Source of the DNA: Bathynomus jamesi | Taxonomy: Eukaryota > Arthropoda > Malacostraca > Isopoda > Cirolanidae | DNA: 64,000 bases | Direction of reading: 5' to 3' | Assembly (NCBI GenBank): GCA_023014485.1 | Contig: JAJOZX010009067.1 | Span: forward strand, 102,501 to 166,500 | In this document: positions 1 to 9,593 of the stretch, piece by piece | Layout of the letters: the number at the start of each line of letters is the position of its first letter | How positions within the stretch are numbered: position 1 is the stretch's first letter | Program-made: the position numbers and the translations under genes | Notes under the pieces: model-generated | Told to the model about the DNA's origin: nothing | The model's database searches: none | Seen by the model: only the letters and a program-made list of their open reading frames with translations

Positions 1-1
1 C

Positions 2-32
<31 letters not shown>

Positions 33-41
33 TATATATAT
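1..41. repeat. (TA)n(CA)n microsatellite
   Basis: Alternating TA then CA dinucleotides directly abut the left end of the mariner-like element that follows. Confidence 0.95.
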
Positions 42-217
42 AGGGTGAATCACGACGAAATGTCATAACTTCGGAAGCTTATAGCTGAGGCCATTTCCAG
101 TCAAAAACTTCATATGCACATAAGTTCGATTCTTAACGGTTATGGAGCTATGGATGCTTCAATGTTTAAAAATAATAATAAACGAACAAATAGCAGCTAA
201 AGTCTTTTTTCATGAAT

Positions 218-766
218 TTACAATAACTGTTCAAAATGACTATCCTCGGCCTCAATACACATTGCGGCTCGTCTGTGAATCGCGCGTGTGACTCGTATTA
301 GTTCATTCCGATTGTCCTTTATGAGGGTTGCAGCAACCAAAATGAGCCAATCACAAAATTCCAGCCGTTGAGCACGATCCCCAGGTTGGAGCTGCTGAAC
401 GCGCTGTACGTGGTATGGATGCAGGCCTTCATCGTGTAATGTTCTACATACTCTCGTTTGAGGAACTCAAAGACGTGTGGAAGTCCTTCGCGTACTAACA
501 TGAGGACTCCGCTGTACCATCTGAATAATGTTTTCTTGTTCAGCCACATCTTCTTGTACCGGACGCTCAGAGAAAACAGTAACGCTAGGAAATGAACTGC
601 TCTCTCGCAATCTCCGAAAAACGTTGCTAAGCACTCGTCGATCCGGAATTCCTCGATTTGGAAAACGTCGCTGGTATTCAGCTACAGCAGCAGTAGTATT
701 TCCATCGCAAAATCCGTAAATATATACCATATCGGCATATTCGGCATTTGAAAACGTAAAAAGCAT
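218..766 (-). pseudogene. Mariner-like transposase remnant (N-terminal HTH plus C-terminal tail)
   Basis: The N-terminal part reads FSNAEYADMVYIYGFCDGNT followed by a segment with PDRR and VFRRLRESSSFPSV. This is the helix-turn-helix (DUF4817-type) domain found at the start of an arthropod mariner-like transposase family. I take the Met just before FTFSNAEY (near 766) as start, because sequence further upstream lies in the inserted hAT element. The catalytic core is deleted, and the frame resumes near the C-terminus, ending in a TAA at 218-220. In the family this protein binds the inverted repeats and cuts DNA; this copy keeps only a DNA-binding part. Family assignment is by motif recognition and by comparison with the copy at 4467-6754. 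Confidence 0.8.
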
Positions 767-914
767 ACTGAACGCACAAAACACCAACTGCAGGCTGTGA
801 AACAGGGTTGCCACTGAAGTTTTTCATATTGTACCAAATGAAGATAGTAAAATGAACCAAATTTTAATAAACTTGTACCAAATATTTAAAATGTACAGAA
901 ACAACGTACCTTTA

Positions 915-1223
915 TTAAAACTGACCCATTTCCATGTCTTCTAAGCGTTCATTCAAACGCCATGTCTTATTTGTTACACTATTAACCAGATTCTGAGAGG
1001 GCTGCCATGATTTACATTCACAAGTTTCTAATAAATTTTTGCTGTGAAGTAACCCATTGAGGGTATGTGTTTTGAGTCGAGACCTATTTTTTGTTTTGAT
1101 ATTTGTTACTTGGGAAAATATTCTCTCAGCAGCGGCAGATGAATGGGGCAAAGACATTCGATTAAGCATTAATTTTGATAAAGCTGGGAATCGAGGTTGG
1201 TCACTACATTTTTCCATGGACAC
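915..1223 (-). pseudogene. hAT transposase C-terminal dimerisation domain fragment
   Basis: The minus-strand frame contains LMLNRMSLPHSSAAAERIFS followed by Q..NIKTKNRSRLKTHTLNGLLHSK. This matches the hAT C-terminal (hATC) dimerisation domain, including the Ser-Ala-x-x-Glu-Arg segment that carries the catalytic Glu of hAT transposases. The upstream catalytic aspartates, C(2)H motif and zinc-finger BED domain are absent from the element, so this is a truncated, non-functional remnant. It lies fully within the hAT boundaries at 803-1743. Confidence 0.85.
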
Positions 1224-1305
1224 TGCATACCAAAATTTAAACGTATGAAAACGTTTTGCATCCGATTTTCAATTGGCGCTAGATTTGAATTGTATCTATT
1301 ATTTA

Positions 1306-1540
1306 CAAAGCTGGGCATTTGCGTTTTTTTGCCCGTTTTTTTGCGGTACTGCGGTACTGCGGTACTACTACCGCACTACCAAACCGGTACCGCATAACGC
1401 AGTACCGCAAAGGATCGCTGAAAGTACAGCAGTACCGCTACCGCATTCAAATTTCCCGCGGTACTTTCCGCGGTACCGACCAAGACGGTAGTACCGCAGT
1501 ACCGCAGTACCGCAAAAAAAACCGCAAGTGCCCAGCTCTG
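1306..1540. mobile_element. GGTACCGC-rich foldback (hAT-like MITE) nested in the hAT copy
   Basis: The left end reads AAGCTGGGCATTTGCG and the right end CGCAAGTGCCCAGCTCTG, inverted copies of each other. Between them lie many direct and inverted copies of GCGGTACT / AGTACCGC. The inverted pairing continues inward through GGATCGCTGAAAGTA. No clear 8-bp duplication was found, so the class (hAT-like) rests only on the CAGAGCTGGGCA-like tip. Confidence 0.6.
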
Positions 1541-1952
1541 AATTAGTCTATCTAAAAAGCAAATTAGGAAAGATATGCACCTATGTGCCTGGTATATTCG
1601 TTTCTGTATAAAATCGAAGTGATTAGTACTTCATTCAATAAAATGTTCAAATTGTACCAAATTTTAGGAAGGTTGTACCAAATGTACCAGATAGGGTCGA
1701 ATGAACCAGATTTGGTACAACTGTACCAACTTCGGCAACCCTGCTGTGAAACACAACACTCTACTGCGTAGTTAGTTCAGTTCAGTTAGTAACTGTCAAT
1801 TCAGTTAAAGGTCACGCATGCGCATGCTTGAAATTCAAACATCCATAGCTCCATAACCGTTAAGAATCGGACCTATATTCATATGAGATGTTTGACTGGG
1901 AATGACCTCAACTATTAGCTCCCGAAGTTATGACATTTCGTCGTGACTCATC

Positions 1953-1968
1953 TATATATATATATATA

Positions 1969-2010
<42 letters not shown>
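1953..2010. repeat. (TA)n followed by (GA)n microsatellite
   Basis: TA dinucleotides run directly into about 19 GA units on the plus strand, immediately right of the mariner-like element. Confidence 0.97.
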
Positions 2011-2013
<3 letters not shown>

Positions 2014-2371
2014 GAGTCGCTTCATGTAAGTACATCAGGAATTCGTGTTTTTGACATTGTTAAAAAGTTTTTTAAAAGTGTAAAAAATAAAATAAAACCT
2101 TTTTCATTTGTTTGAGATGCGATGATTTGTATTGTAGTTGTTTTCTTGTTTCCGACGACGGCGCAGATGTATGTATATTTGCAGTATTTACCGCCTCGCT
2201 CGAATTCCATAAAAGAAATATCGTAGGAAAGGAAGTTTTTGACACCCGAAACTGCGAATGGGAAATTATTTTCATGGAAACGACTAAAAATAATCCGTGA
2301 ATGTCTGAATCGCTTTAAATTCAAATTATGCAATTATTTAGGAAGAAGGAAGGAATACAGTGATATATTTT

Positions 2372-2379
2372 GGGATCAC

Positions 2380-2413
<34 letters not shown>

Positions 2414-2545
2414 AGGATTAATGTGATAACTATTATTATATTATACGAATTAATGTGATGACTATTATTATAAGGATTAATGTAATGAATATGATTATAA
2501 GAATTAATGTGATGACTATTATTATAAAGATTAATGTGATGGCTA
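2372..2545. repeat. (ATT)n plus about 27-bp minisatellite
   Basis: An (ATT)n tract leads into about five imperfect units of roughly 25-30 bp built on GATTAATGTGATGACTATTA. The minisatellite probably grew out of the trinucleotide tract, since every unit still contains ATTATTAT. Confidence 0.85.
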
Positions 2546-3150
2546 TCGGGTGCTCGGCATGTATATGTCTTTCTTCATATAATTTAACTACAGTGAGTTG
2601 TAGCACTCTCGATCCTTCCTGTGTAAATATCTTTTCACATTCGAGCATACTGCAAAACGGGTTTTGCCACAGATCCAACACCTTATATAAGTGAATGGTC
2701 TAATCGTCAGGTTCAAACCATGAGGTACGGGGCAGTTCTATTTTTTAGCATCGGAAAAAACCGGTTGACTGAAGAGACTCGTATGGCGATAACCCGAAAA
2801 TACGAATATCCTCGCTGTCGGTTCCTATCTCTTTTCATTGCAAGAAACGTACAAAATAACCATAAACACCTTTGCCTTACAGCCTCTACATTAAAAACGA
2901 ACTGGTTGCGTTATTTGAAAAGCCAATTGAATAGGATTCATAATAGGAACGTCATATTTTTTCAACGCCTCTGGCTCGGTGAATAACACCGTTTTCCTAT
3001 AAGCGAAGCGAGGACACTGAAGTCGGGGGTTCGACTTCCGATGGTTAATAATAATCCAGACGTTAGCGCAATGGATCGCATTCGTTTGTCTGAGCGTTGT
3101 GCCAGTTTCTGGACCTCTTAACTGATTATTATGCCATATTCAGTCAATGA
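2546..3150. other. Unassigned region with tRNA-like promoter motifs
   Basis: No recognisable gene. Near 3025 a GGGTTCGACTTCC resembles a pol III B box, and near 3064 TTAGCGCAATGG resembles an A box. The order is B then A, so it is not an intact tRNA; it could be the junction of two tRNA-derived SINE pieces. An 88-codon open frame at 2720-2986 shows no family resemblance. Confidence 0.3.
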
Positions 3151-3621
3151 GACAATCAATCGTTTATTTATAAAATAAATATTAAAATATTACAATTTCT
3201 GTTATGTTACAATAATACAAACTGTCAACTGGACTATTTTATTTTATTTGTCCCTTTAAACCTTAGGAATCACTGGGCTTTCAGATTAATTATAGAGAAA
3301 ATATATGTAATATATAACACGATTAAATTCTGATTAAATAAATACAAGAATTCATAAATAAGAAGTATTACTAAATTCGGAATATACAAACGATCTAATA
3401 ATTGAAAAATACGGTATATATTAATCTTAAATTATGATTAAGAAACAGATAGGAAAAATGAGAAAAGTAATAGTATATTTGAGAAAAGAACACGTAAATA
3501 CAGTAATATTCATTTAATCCCAAATTTTTATCAGTATTCCATTAATTATTAATAGAGATTTGACCTTGTTTTTAAATGAATTTACATCTGAAATATTTTT
3601 TATATCAGTACTTAAATGGTT

Positions 3622-4286
3622 CTACAGTTTCATTCCAATGAAAATGGGTAATTTTTGAGATGGAGACAATCTAAATTGAGGAATAACATGCCTTAACCTA
3701 TTTCTAGTCTGATATGAGTGAATTTCTTGATGAGTTACGAAATAATTTATACACTGTAAGTTAATGATTTTGTTTCTACATTTGTAAATGAACGTAAAAT
3801 TTGCCAAGTTTGATTACATCTCCAAACTTTAACAATTCTCTTTAAAGAATGCACCTGAATGATCAAAGAATGATAATTTTGGGATGATAAAGATAGACTT
3901 TAAGGGAATTTCCCCATGACAAGGGTGCAGTACGTTATATACGGAAGAAGAACAGTGTGATAGTGAAATTTTTTTTTTATATATAATTTATATGGTCATT
4001 CCACTGCAAATTCTTATCTAGCATTACACCAAGAAATTTTGTTACAGTACATTCCTTTACAGAGATTTCATCAAAATTCAGCTCAAGATACACACTTCGT
4101 TTGTTAGCAACAATCATGAAATTTATTTTATTGATATTTAGAAAGAGTTTATTGGAGGCCAACCATTACATAACTTTGATAAATTCTTTCATAAATTTGA
4201 TAAATTCTGTTTTAAATATGTCCTTGGCTGCGAACATTATGAAGTTCAGTAGGCCCTACATCAGAAGAGCGTGGAATGTCATTTAT
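3622..4286 (-). pseudogene. LINE-A reverse transcriptase, C-terminal half (decayed)
   Basis: On the minus strand, INDIPRSSD leads into stop-containing sequence, then SVKECTVTKFLGVMLDKNLQ and WNDHINYI (RT thumb region), then YFVTHQEIHSYQTRNR and SPSQKLPIFIGMKL, the conserved tail of this LINE family. Residues match the plus-strand copy at 5250-6180 closely. Stops and frameshifts break the frame and the catalytic YADD segment is unreadable. Confidence 0.8.
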
Positions 4287-4466
4287 ACACAGGGTGAGTC
4301 ACGACGAAATGTCATAACTATGGAAGCTTATAGCTGAGGTCATTTCCAGTCAAAAACTTCACATGAACATAGGTCCGATTCTTGACGGTTATGGAGCTAT
4401 GGATGCTTCAATGTTTACAAATAATAATAAACGAACAAATAGCAGCTAAAGTTTTAATTCATGAAT

Positions 4467-5250
4467 TTACAATAACTGTTCAAAATGACTATCCTTGGCC
4501 TCAATACACATCGCGGCTCGTCTGTGAATCGCGCGTGTAACTCGCATTAGTTCATTACGATTGTCCTTTATGAGGGCGGCAGCATCCAAAATGCGACGGA
4601 GCAATGCATCTCGTGTTTCCACTTTTCTCTGGTAACCAGCTCTTTCATGCGCCCCCACAGATAAAAATTTAAAGGGGGTTAGGTCCGGAGATTTGGGTGG
4701 CCAATTTTGTGCACCACCACGACCGATCCATCGACCAGGGAAGCGATCATTGAGATGCGTTCTCACTGCACGGCTAAAATGGGGAGGAGCTCCGTCTTGT
4801 TAGAAGCACATACGCAATCGTGTTGCCAAAGGTATATCTTCTAACAGTGGCAGTAGTTTGTCTTGCAGAAATCGTAGATAAATGTTACCTGTAAGACCAC
4901 CTTCGAAGATAAACGGGCCAATCAGCTGACCGTAGAGAGGTAGAAAATACCACACCACACCACACATTGACACTGAACCGATGTTGAAAATTACTTTCCA
5001 CAATGGCATGAGGATTCATTTCTGACCACACATGTGAATTGCGAGTGTTGTTGACACTGTCGCGGGTAAATTGAGCCTCATCACAGAACAAGACGTATCG
5101 ATGCAATTGTCGATCGGCATTGAGCCAATTACAAAATTCCAGCCGTTGGGCACGATCCCCAGGTTGGAGGTGATGAACGGGCTGTACGTGGTATGGATAC
5201 ATGCCTGCTTTGTGTAATGTTCTACATACTCTTGTCTGAGGAACTCTAAG
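4467..5250 (-). pseudogene. Mariner-like transposase, catalytic and C-terminal part (copy 2)
   Basis: Recognisable minus-strand blocks in order are: QPGDRAQRLEFCNWLNADRQ; the first catalytic Asp in LFCDEAQFTRD; NSHVWSEMNPHA and SVNVWCGV; the second Asp in QDGAPPHFSRAV; then PGRWIGRGG and NWPPKSPDLTP. Between the second Asp and the expected third acidic residue I count 41 residues, giving a DD41D-type spacing. The third Asp is replaced: the segment reads TPFKFL where family members have TPLDFF. A stop precedes QDGAPPH and frames shift several times. The gene ends in HFEQLL and a TAA at 4467-4469. The protein would have cut and joined DNA at TA sites, but this copy is catalytically dead. The N-terminal part is displaced to 6455-6754 by the inserted LINE. 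Confidence 0.88.
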
Positions 5251-5252
5251 TG

Positions 5253-6180
5253 CTTGTCAAACTTGGTGTGCCACAGGGCTCAGTTCTGGGTCCACTGTTA
5301 TTTTTATTATATATAAATGACCTTCCACGTTCATCTGATATACTGAACTTCATAATGTTTGTAGCTGATGCAACTGTCTCTTTTTCTTGCAAAGATGTTA
5401 ATACAGCTAAGAATATATTTCATTCAGAATTCATCAGTGTAATGAAATGGTTGACCACCAATAAACTCTTCTAAATACCAGTAAAATAAATTTCATGATT
5501 TTTACTAATAAAAGAAATGTATATCTTGATGAACTTAATGTTAATGAAATCGCCATAAAGGAGTGTACTGTAACAAAATTTCTTGGTGTAATGCTAGATA
5601 AGAATTTGCAATGGAGTGATCATGTAAATTATATCGCGAAAAAGATTTCAAGGAGCGTTGCTATAATGTTTAAACTTAGAAATGTAGTCCCTAAACAAGT
5701 TTTATTGACTCTTTATCATACTCTTCTTCTTCCTTATATAACATACTGCACCCTTGTTTGGGGAAACTCCGCTAACAACGCATTAAATGGTATCTTTGTC
5801 ATCCAAAAACAAGCAATAAGATTATTATCTGATGCTGATTTCCTTGATCACTCTAGTGCATTATTTAAAGAGCTAAACCTCTAACGCTCAACGATATAAC
5901 CAAACTGGCACATTTCATTTTTATTTACAAGTGTAAGAACAAAATCATTAATTTGCAATGGGTAAATAGATATTTTGTAACTCATCAAGAAATCCACTCT
6001 TATCAGACCAGAAATAGATCAAAACTTGTTATACCTCAATTTAAATTGTCTTCGTCTCAAAAACTACCCATTTTCATTGGACTGAAACTATGGAAGGACT
6101 TGCATGCCGATATAAAAAATATTGTGAATGTAAATTTGTTTAAAACCAAGTTGAAATCCCGATTAATAATGGCATACTAA
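5253..6180 (+). pseudogene. LINE-A reverse transcriptase fragment
   Basis: Blocks in order are GVPQGSVLGPLLFLLYINDL (RT motif B region), the catalytic box in altered form, CTVTKFLGVMLDKNLQWSDH, LLLPYITYCTLVWGNS and THQEIHSYQTRNR. The catalytic motif reads VADAT where an active RT has (F/Y)ADDT, so one essential Asp is lost. A stop after TTNKLF and another near 5884 break the frame. The first half of ORF2 (endonuclease, RT fingers) is missing, as is usual for 5'-truncated LINEs. Clade assignment to jockey/CR1 group is from the C-terminal motifs and is not certain. Confidence 0.85.
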
Positions 6181-6455
6181 CAAAAATCTAGGATTAATGT
6201 CCATTAATATTGTTTAATATTGTCCATTAATATTGTTTAATATTGTAATACATGTTTTAACTATTAATAATACTTATTTACTTATTTATTTATTATTATA
6301 AATTTATAACAACTACCTGCTTATTTAATAAGAGCCCAGTAAAGCCTAAAGCTTAAGGGCCAAATTAAATTAAATAAATAGTCGAGCTTCACAATTATTC
6401 ATGTCATTGTAAATTGAAAAAAAAAAATATTTATTTTATTAATAAAGGTTATTAA
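5253..6455 (+). mobile_element. LINE-A (jockey/CR1-group), plus copy, 5'-truncated, nested in the mariner-like element
   Basis: Sequence begins within the RT domain at KLGVPQGSVLG and ends in an A-rich tail near 6455. The mariner-like host sequence GAGGAACTC-AAAG-GTGTGGAA (intact in copy 1 near 460) is split here, with AAG at both junctions as a possible short duplication. The 3' UTR motif GAGCCCAGTAAAGCCTAAAG near 6332 matches the minus copy at about 3270. Orientation is opposite to the outer LINE-A copy. Confidence 0.88.
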
Positions 6456-6754
6456 TAAAGATGTGTGGAAATCCTTCGCATACTAACATGAGGACTCCGC
6501 TGTACCATGTGAATAATGTTTTCTTGTTCAGCCACATCTTCTTGTACCGGACGCTCAGATAAAAGATTAACACTAGGAAATGAACCGCTCTCTCGCAATC
6601 TCCGGAAAACGTTGCTAAACACTCGTCGATCCGGAATTATTCGATTTGGAAAACGTCGCTGGTATTTAGCTACAGCAGCAGTAGTATTTCCATCGCAAAA
6701 TCCATAAATATACACCATATCGGCATATTCGGCATTTGAAAACGTAAAAGGCAT
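6455..6754 (-). pseudogene. Mariner-like transposase N-terminal HTH part (copy 2)
   Basis: The start is taken at MPFTFSNAEYADM (near 6754). The frame continues through YGFCDGNTTAAVAKYQRRFP and VFRRLRESGSFPSV to RSPHVSMRRISTHL, the two-part helix-turn-helix DNA-binding region of this family. It ends where the LINE interrupts it. The catalytic part lies at 4467-5250. The matching segment in copy 1 (467-766) differs at scattered residues, so the copies diverged before the present nesting. Confidence 0.85.
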
Positions 6755-7105
6755 ACTGAACACACAAAACATCAACTGCACGCTGTGAAACACAACATTC
6801 TACTGTGTAGTTAGTTCGGTTCGGTAAGTAACTGTCAATTCAGTTCAACGTCACGCATGCGCATGCTTGAAATTCAAACATCCATAGCTCCGTAACCGTT
6901 AAGAATCGGACCTACGTTCATATGAGGTTTTTGACTGAGAATGACCTCAGCTATGAGCTCCCGAAGTTATGACATTTCGTCGTGACCCACCCTGTATAAT
7001 AAAAATAGAGAGGATCCAAGATTGCACCTTGAGGTACACCATGTCTTACAATAATTTTAGCTGAGCAGATACAAATTTATATTTATTGGACAAATACCTT
7101 TTTAT

Positions 7106-7445
7106 TAAACAAGTCACTGATAGGTCCTCTAAAGCATTAATAATATAATATAATTTTTAATTTCATTGGTTTCAGATGAAAAAATCTGCTCAACAAGTAT
7201 TCCTAGTTTGACTTCGATTACACAAATGTGTTATACGATGATTAATGATAAAAAATAATGAACACGCTCCAAAAACAGATGTAAACTGCTTCGGATGAAT
7301 TATTGCATGATATAGTACTTCAAAACGAGAACGACTCTAAATTCCATGTTAATTCTGGTTATTTACAAACCCTATCCAGGCTAGTTAATTATCACTGTAA
7401 TGCGAATATAAGATTGCACGAAAAGTGGCAGGAAATGTAAATATA
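7106..7445. other. No recognisable feature
   Basis: AT-rich sequence between the end of LINE-A and a (GT)n tract; nothing coding or repeated was recognised. Confidence 0.5.
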
Positions 7446-7447
7446 CA

Positions 7448-7490
<43 letters not shown>

Positions 7491-7529
7491 ACAAGTAGAA
7501 TTGGTTTTAATGCGGTAAGGTTAACATCC

Positions 7530-7567
<38 letters not shown>
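7446..7567. repeat. (GT)n and (GA)n microsatellites
   Basis: About 20 GT units at 7449-7487, then 40 bp of other sequence, then an interrupted (GA)n tract at 7531-7567. Confidence 0.95.
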
Positions 7568-8921
7568 AGTGGTTTGTAAAAGTAAGTACAACAAAAATAT
7601 GGAATGTTATTCTTCATTACTCGTTGCATAAATGACATTTCCCGCGAGTTTGAATTCCTTTACAAGATTCATTGAAGAATTTTTTCCAGCCAGAAAAGTA
7701 TTTATTTTGTAACAAACAGGTAACTTTAAAGCTCTTTCCTTCCCGTATTTAAAAGCGAAGAGCCTTTCTAAATCCAGAACCAAAGAGTTATACAGTTACG
7801 AAAGGTTGTGCTTTCGAACATGGAAATGTGACCTTCTTCAATCTCAGTTTTGATTGAAGAGAAACTGAAGTTAGTTGTAGTTTCCGAAAAGTTCAGTTTC
7901 AAAGGTTGTTATATCATATATCAAGCACATGCAGGGGTTACAATGTCAGTCCCTTATAATCTTCCACAGAGTTAAATTTGCTTTTAAGGAATTCATTAAT
8001 TACTCTTAAGAAATGTATTTATTTTGCTTTATTTTAAATATAATATTTGGGCAATTTAATATTGATGATACCGAATAGGAGAGAGAGAGAGAGACTATTG
8101 AAATTTCATGTGTAACACCGAAAATATATTATTTCAGAATGTGTCATACGCAATTTCGTTTCATCATTCACTAAAACCAATATATTGTACAACCGTTCAA
8201 ACAGTGACTAATTTAAACATTAATACTGTTGTCATGTATATTTCATACTGTCGTATAACATGCGCTTTAAAATTAATTTAATTGACAAAGAAACTATGCA
8301 CAAGACATACATTAAATTTTATTCCGAGTACTTTCGAGCTTATTACGACTCCTCTTCAGGAATTGGGCTAAGAAAGGAAAAAACATCAGATTATATAGTC
8401 AAGACAGGAACCTTATATAAAGAAAGTGAAGATTTCTTATCAAAAGCTAATTCTTAAGCCATGAAAAGCAATTCCTACTGCCAAAAAATTGGCGCTTCAC
8501 TTGACATACTAATTGAAATGTGTCAGTCGTTGTTGTAGGAACATTTACGAATATTCACTTATCTTTTAACTAATAAAAGAACTATAAAGAAAATTGTACG
8601 AAAAGTTCTTATTCGTGCCACATCTAGAACATCTCTTCGACTCTGTTTGTGCTTCCTATATACGCTTCTTCAGGCAAAATATTTCATGATGCGATTCTTT
8701 TTTCCTCGAAACACACTCGGCGCCGCTCCCACTTAATTCTAGAAGGTAAGAATTGCCCTTGGAATCTTCCTTCATCAATTTTTTTTACTCTTGATGTGGG
8801 AGCGTTTCATTGAAGGACTCTTGTTATTTAATACAAAGACTTTTCTTCAGTAATAATAATGATGGTGTACGTAAGAAATATCAGTACATGTTTTTTTTCA
8901 TTCTTTTTCAACCTATATATC

Positions 8922-8922
<1 letters not shown>
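7568..8922. other. Apparently unique non-coding sequence
   Basis: The longest open frame (8260-8457, 65 codons from an ATG) shows no family resemblance, and its composition matches the AT-rich background. A short (GA)n is at 8081-8094. This is one of the few stretches without an identifiable transposon. Confidence 0.45.

Positions 8923-8964
<42 letters not shown>
8923..8964. repeat. (GA)n microsatellite
   Basis: About 20 uninterrupted GA units on the plus strand. Confidence 0.97.
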
Positions 8965-8966
<2 letters not shown>

Positions 8967-9460
8967 CAATTACAGATATCTTATTTCAGGTGAAAAATCA
9001 GTAGCACTAAAGCTCAAGATTAAATTTCTTTACCATGAAATGACGCCATAGGAAAACTTTATTGCTTATTATATTTTCATTGACGCAATAAATAACTTTG
9101 CATTCTATCTCTGCGCTTCATAAGGAGCGATATTTGTTGTCGTAAAATGTCTGCAAATTGACGGGTTTCCTTTAGCAGACAGATGATATCGTCAAGCGGC
9201 GTTTCCTTATATAGTTTGCCGTCGGAGTCTGAATTGAAGCAAGAATCGATATATAACCATGAATAAACAACGCCGACTTCAGAAATGATTTCAGATAACT
9301 CCTTTCTCATTCGTATTGCCATGCTTTGAAAGAAACAGAGATACGTTTCCTCCGTGAAAACGTCGAATGTGACGATGAATATGACGGCGAAGAGAAAGAC
9401 GTGTTGCACCGAAGATCTTTCAAAAAGGAAAAAGTGTTGGGCTGAAGTTGTGAATTATCT
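8965..9460. other. Unassigned; weak minus-strand open frame
   Basis: A minus-strand frame of 110 codons (9077-9409) opens with GTG, and its first ATG comes about 30 codons in. The early part is hydrophobic, and the rest is rich in charged, helix-forming residues. It could be an internal exon, but no acceptor or family match was found. I see nothing else here. Confidence 0.2.
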
Positions 9461-9465
9461 TCAGT

Positions 9466-9469
9466 AGAT

Positions 9470-9547
<78 letters not shown>
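9466..9547. repeat. (CA)n(TA)n microsatellite
   Basis: About 14 CA units followed by about 25 TA units. Confidence 0.97.
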
Positions 9548-9549
<2 letters not shown>

Positions 9550-9593
9550 TATGTATATAGAGTCATTATCAGATAACCCCAAATATTCTCTCT

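Larger units (their letters stand above)
803..1743 (-). mobile_element. hAT transposon, deleted copy, with 8-bp target duplication
   Basis: Ends are CAGGGTTGCC on the left (803-812) and GGCAACCCTG on the right (1734-1743). The flanking octamer CTGTGAAA is duplicated at 795-802 and 1744-1751, the hallmark of hAT insertion. The related mariner-like copy at 4288-6996 retains the uninterrupted site (CTGTGAAACACAACA near 6784), which confirms the boundaries. Coding content is only the C-terminal dimerisation region (915-1223, minus). A GGTACCGC-rich foldback occupies 1306-1540. Confidence 0.93.
42..1952 (-). mobile_element. Mariner-like (DD41D type) element, copy 1, internally deleted and carrying a hAT insertion
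   Basis: Terminal inverted repeats of about 120 bp are readable. The left end starts AGGGTGAATCACGACG and the right end finishes with the complement CGTCGTGACTCATCT. The same ends occur on the copy at 4288-6996. Compared with that copy, the middle of the transposase is deleted: the C-terminal coding part joins directly to the N-terminal third near 333. A hAT element sits inside at 803-1743. Both ends abut TA-rich microsatellite, as expected for TA-targeting mariner elements. The copy cannot be autonomous. Confidence 0.85.
4288..6996 (-). mobile_element. Mariner-like (DD41D type) element, copy 2, carrying a LINE insertion
   Basis: The left end is CACAGGGTGAGTCACGACG after TA; the right end is CGTCGTGACCCACCCTG before TA. 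Inverted repeats of about 120 bp match those of copy 1. It inserted into the LINE-A minus copy at a TA within the RT codons FYY/I. It was later split at about 5252-6455 by a plus-strand LINE-A copy. The transposase was once complete: C-terminal part at 4467-5250, N-terminal part at 6455-6754. Confidence 0.92.
3150..7105 (-). mobile_element. LINE-A (jockey/CR1-group non-LTR retrotransposon), minus copy, split by a DNA transposon
   Basis: RT sequence reads on the minus strand from about 7105 down to 6998 (ending HGVPQGAILDPLYFYY) and resumes at 4286 with INDIPRSSD. The gap is exactly the mariner-like element at 4288-6996. The plus-strand relative at 5253-6455 reads through this point as LLFLLYINDLPRSSD, so the two halves belong to one copy. 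The 3' UTR with the AGCCCAGTGATTCCTAAG motif is near 3270. The copy is 5'-truncated and heavily mutated. Confidence 0.85.

Noticed and set aside
1298..1548. 8-bp duplication around the GGTACCGC foldback
   Set aside because: The flanking octamers ATTATTTA and AATTAGTC do not match.
2720..2986. 88-codon frame between minisatellite and LINE
   Set aside because: No motif, second copy or promoter-like context supports it.
8260..8457. 65-codon ATG frame
   Set aside because: Length is within chance expectation for AT-rich DNA, and it has no recognisable motif.
9077..9409. 110-codon minus-strand frame with a hydrophobic start, looking like a small secreted protein
   Set aside because: It opens with GTG, which is not a usual start in animals. 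The first ATG is about 30 codons in, past the hydrophobic part, and no family match or splice evidence was seen.
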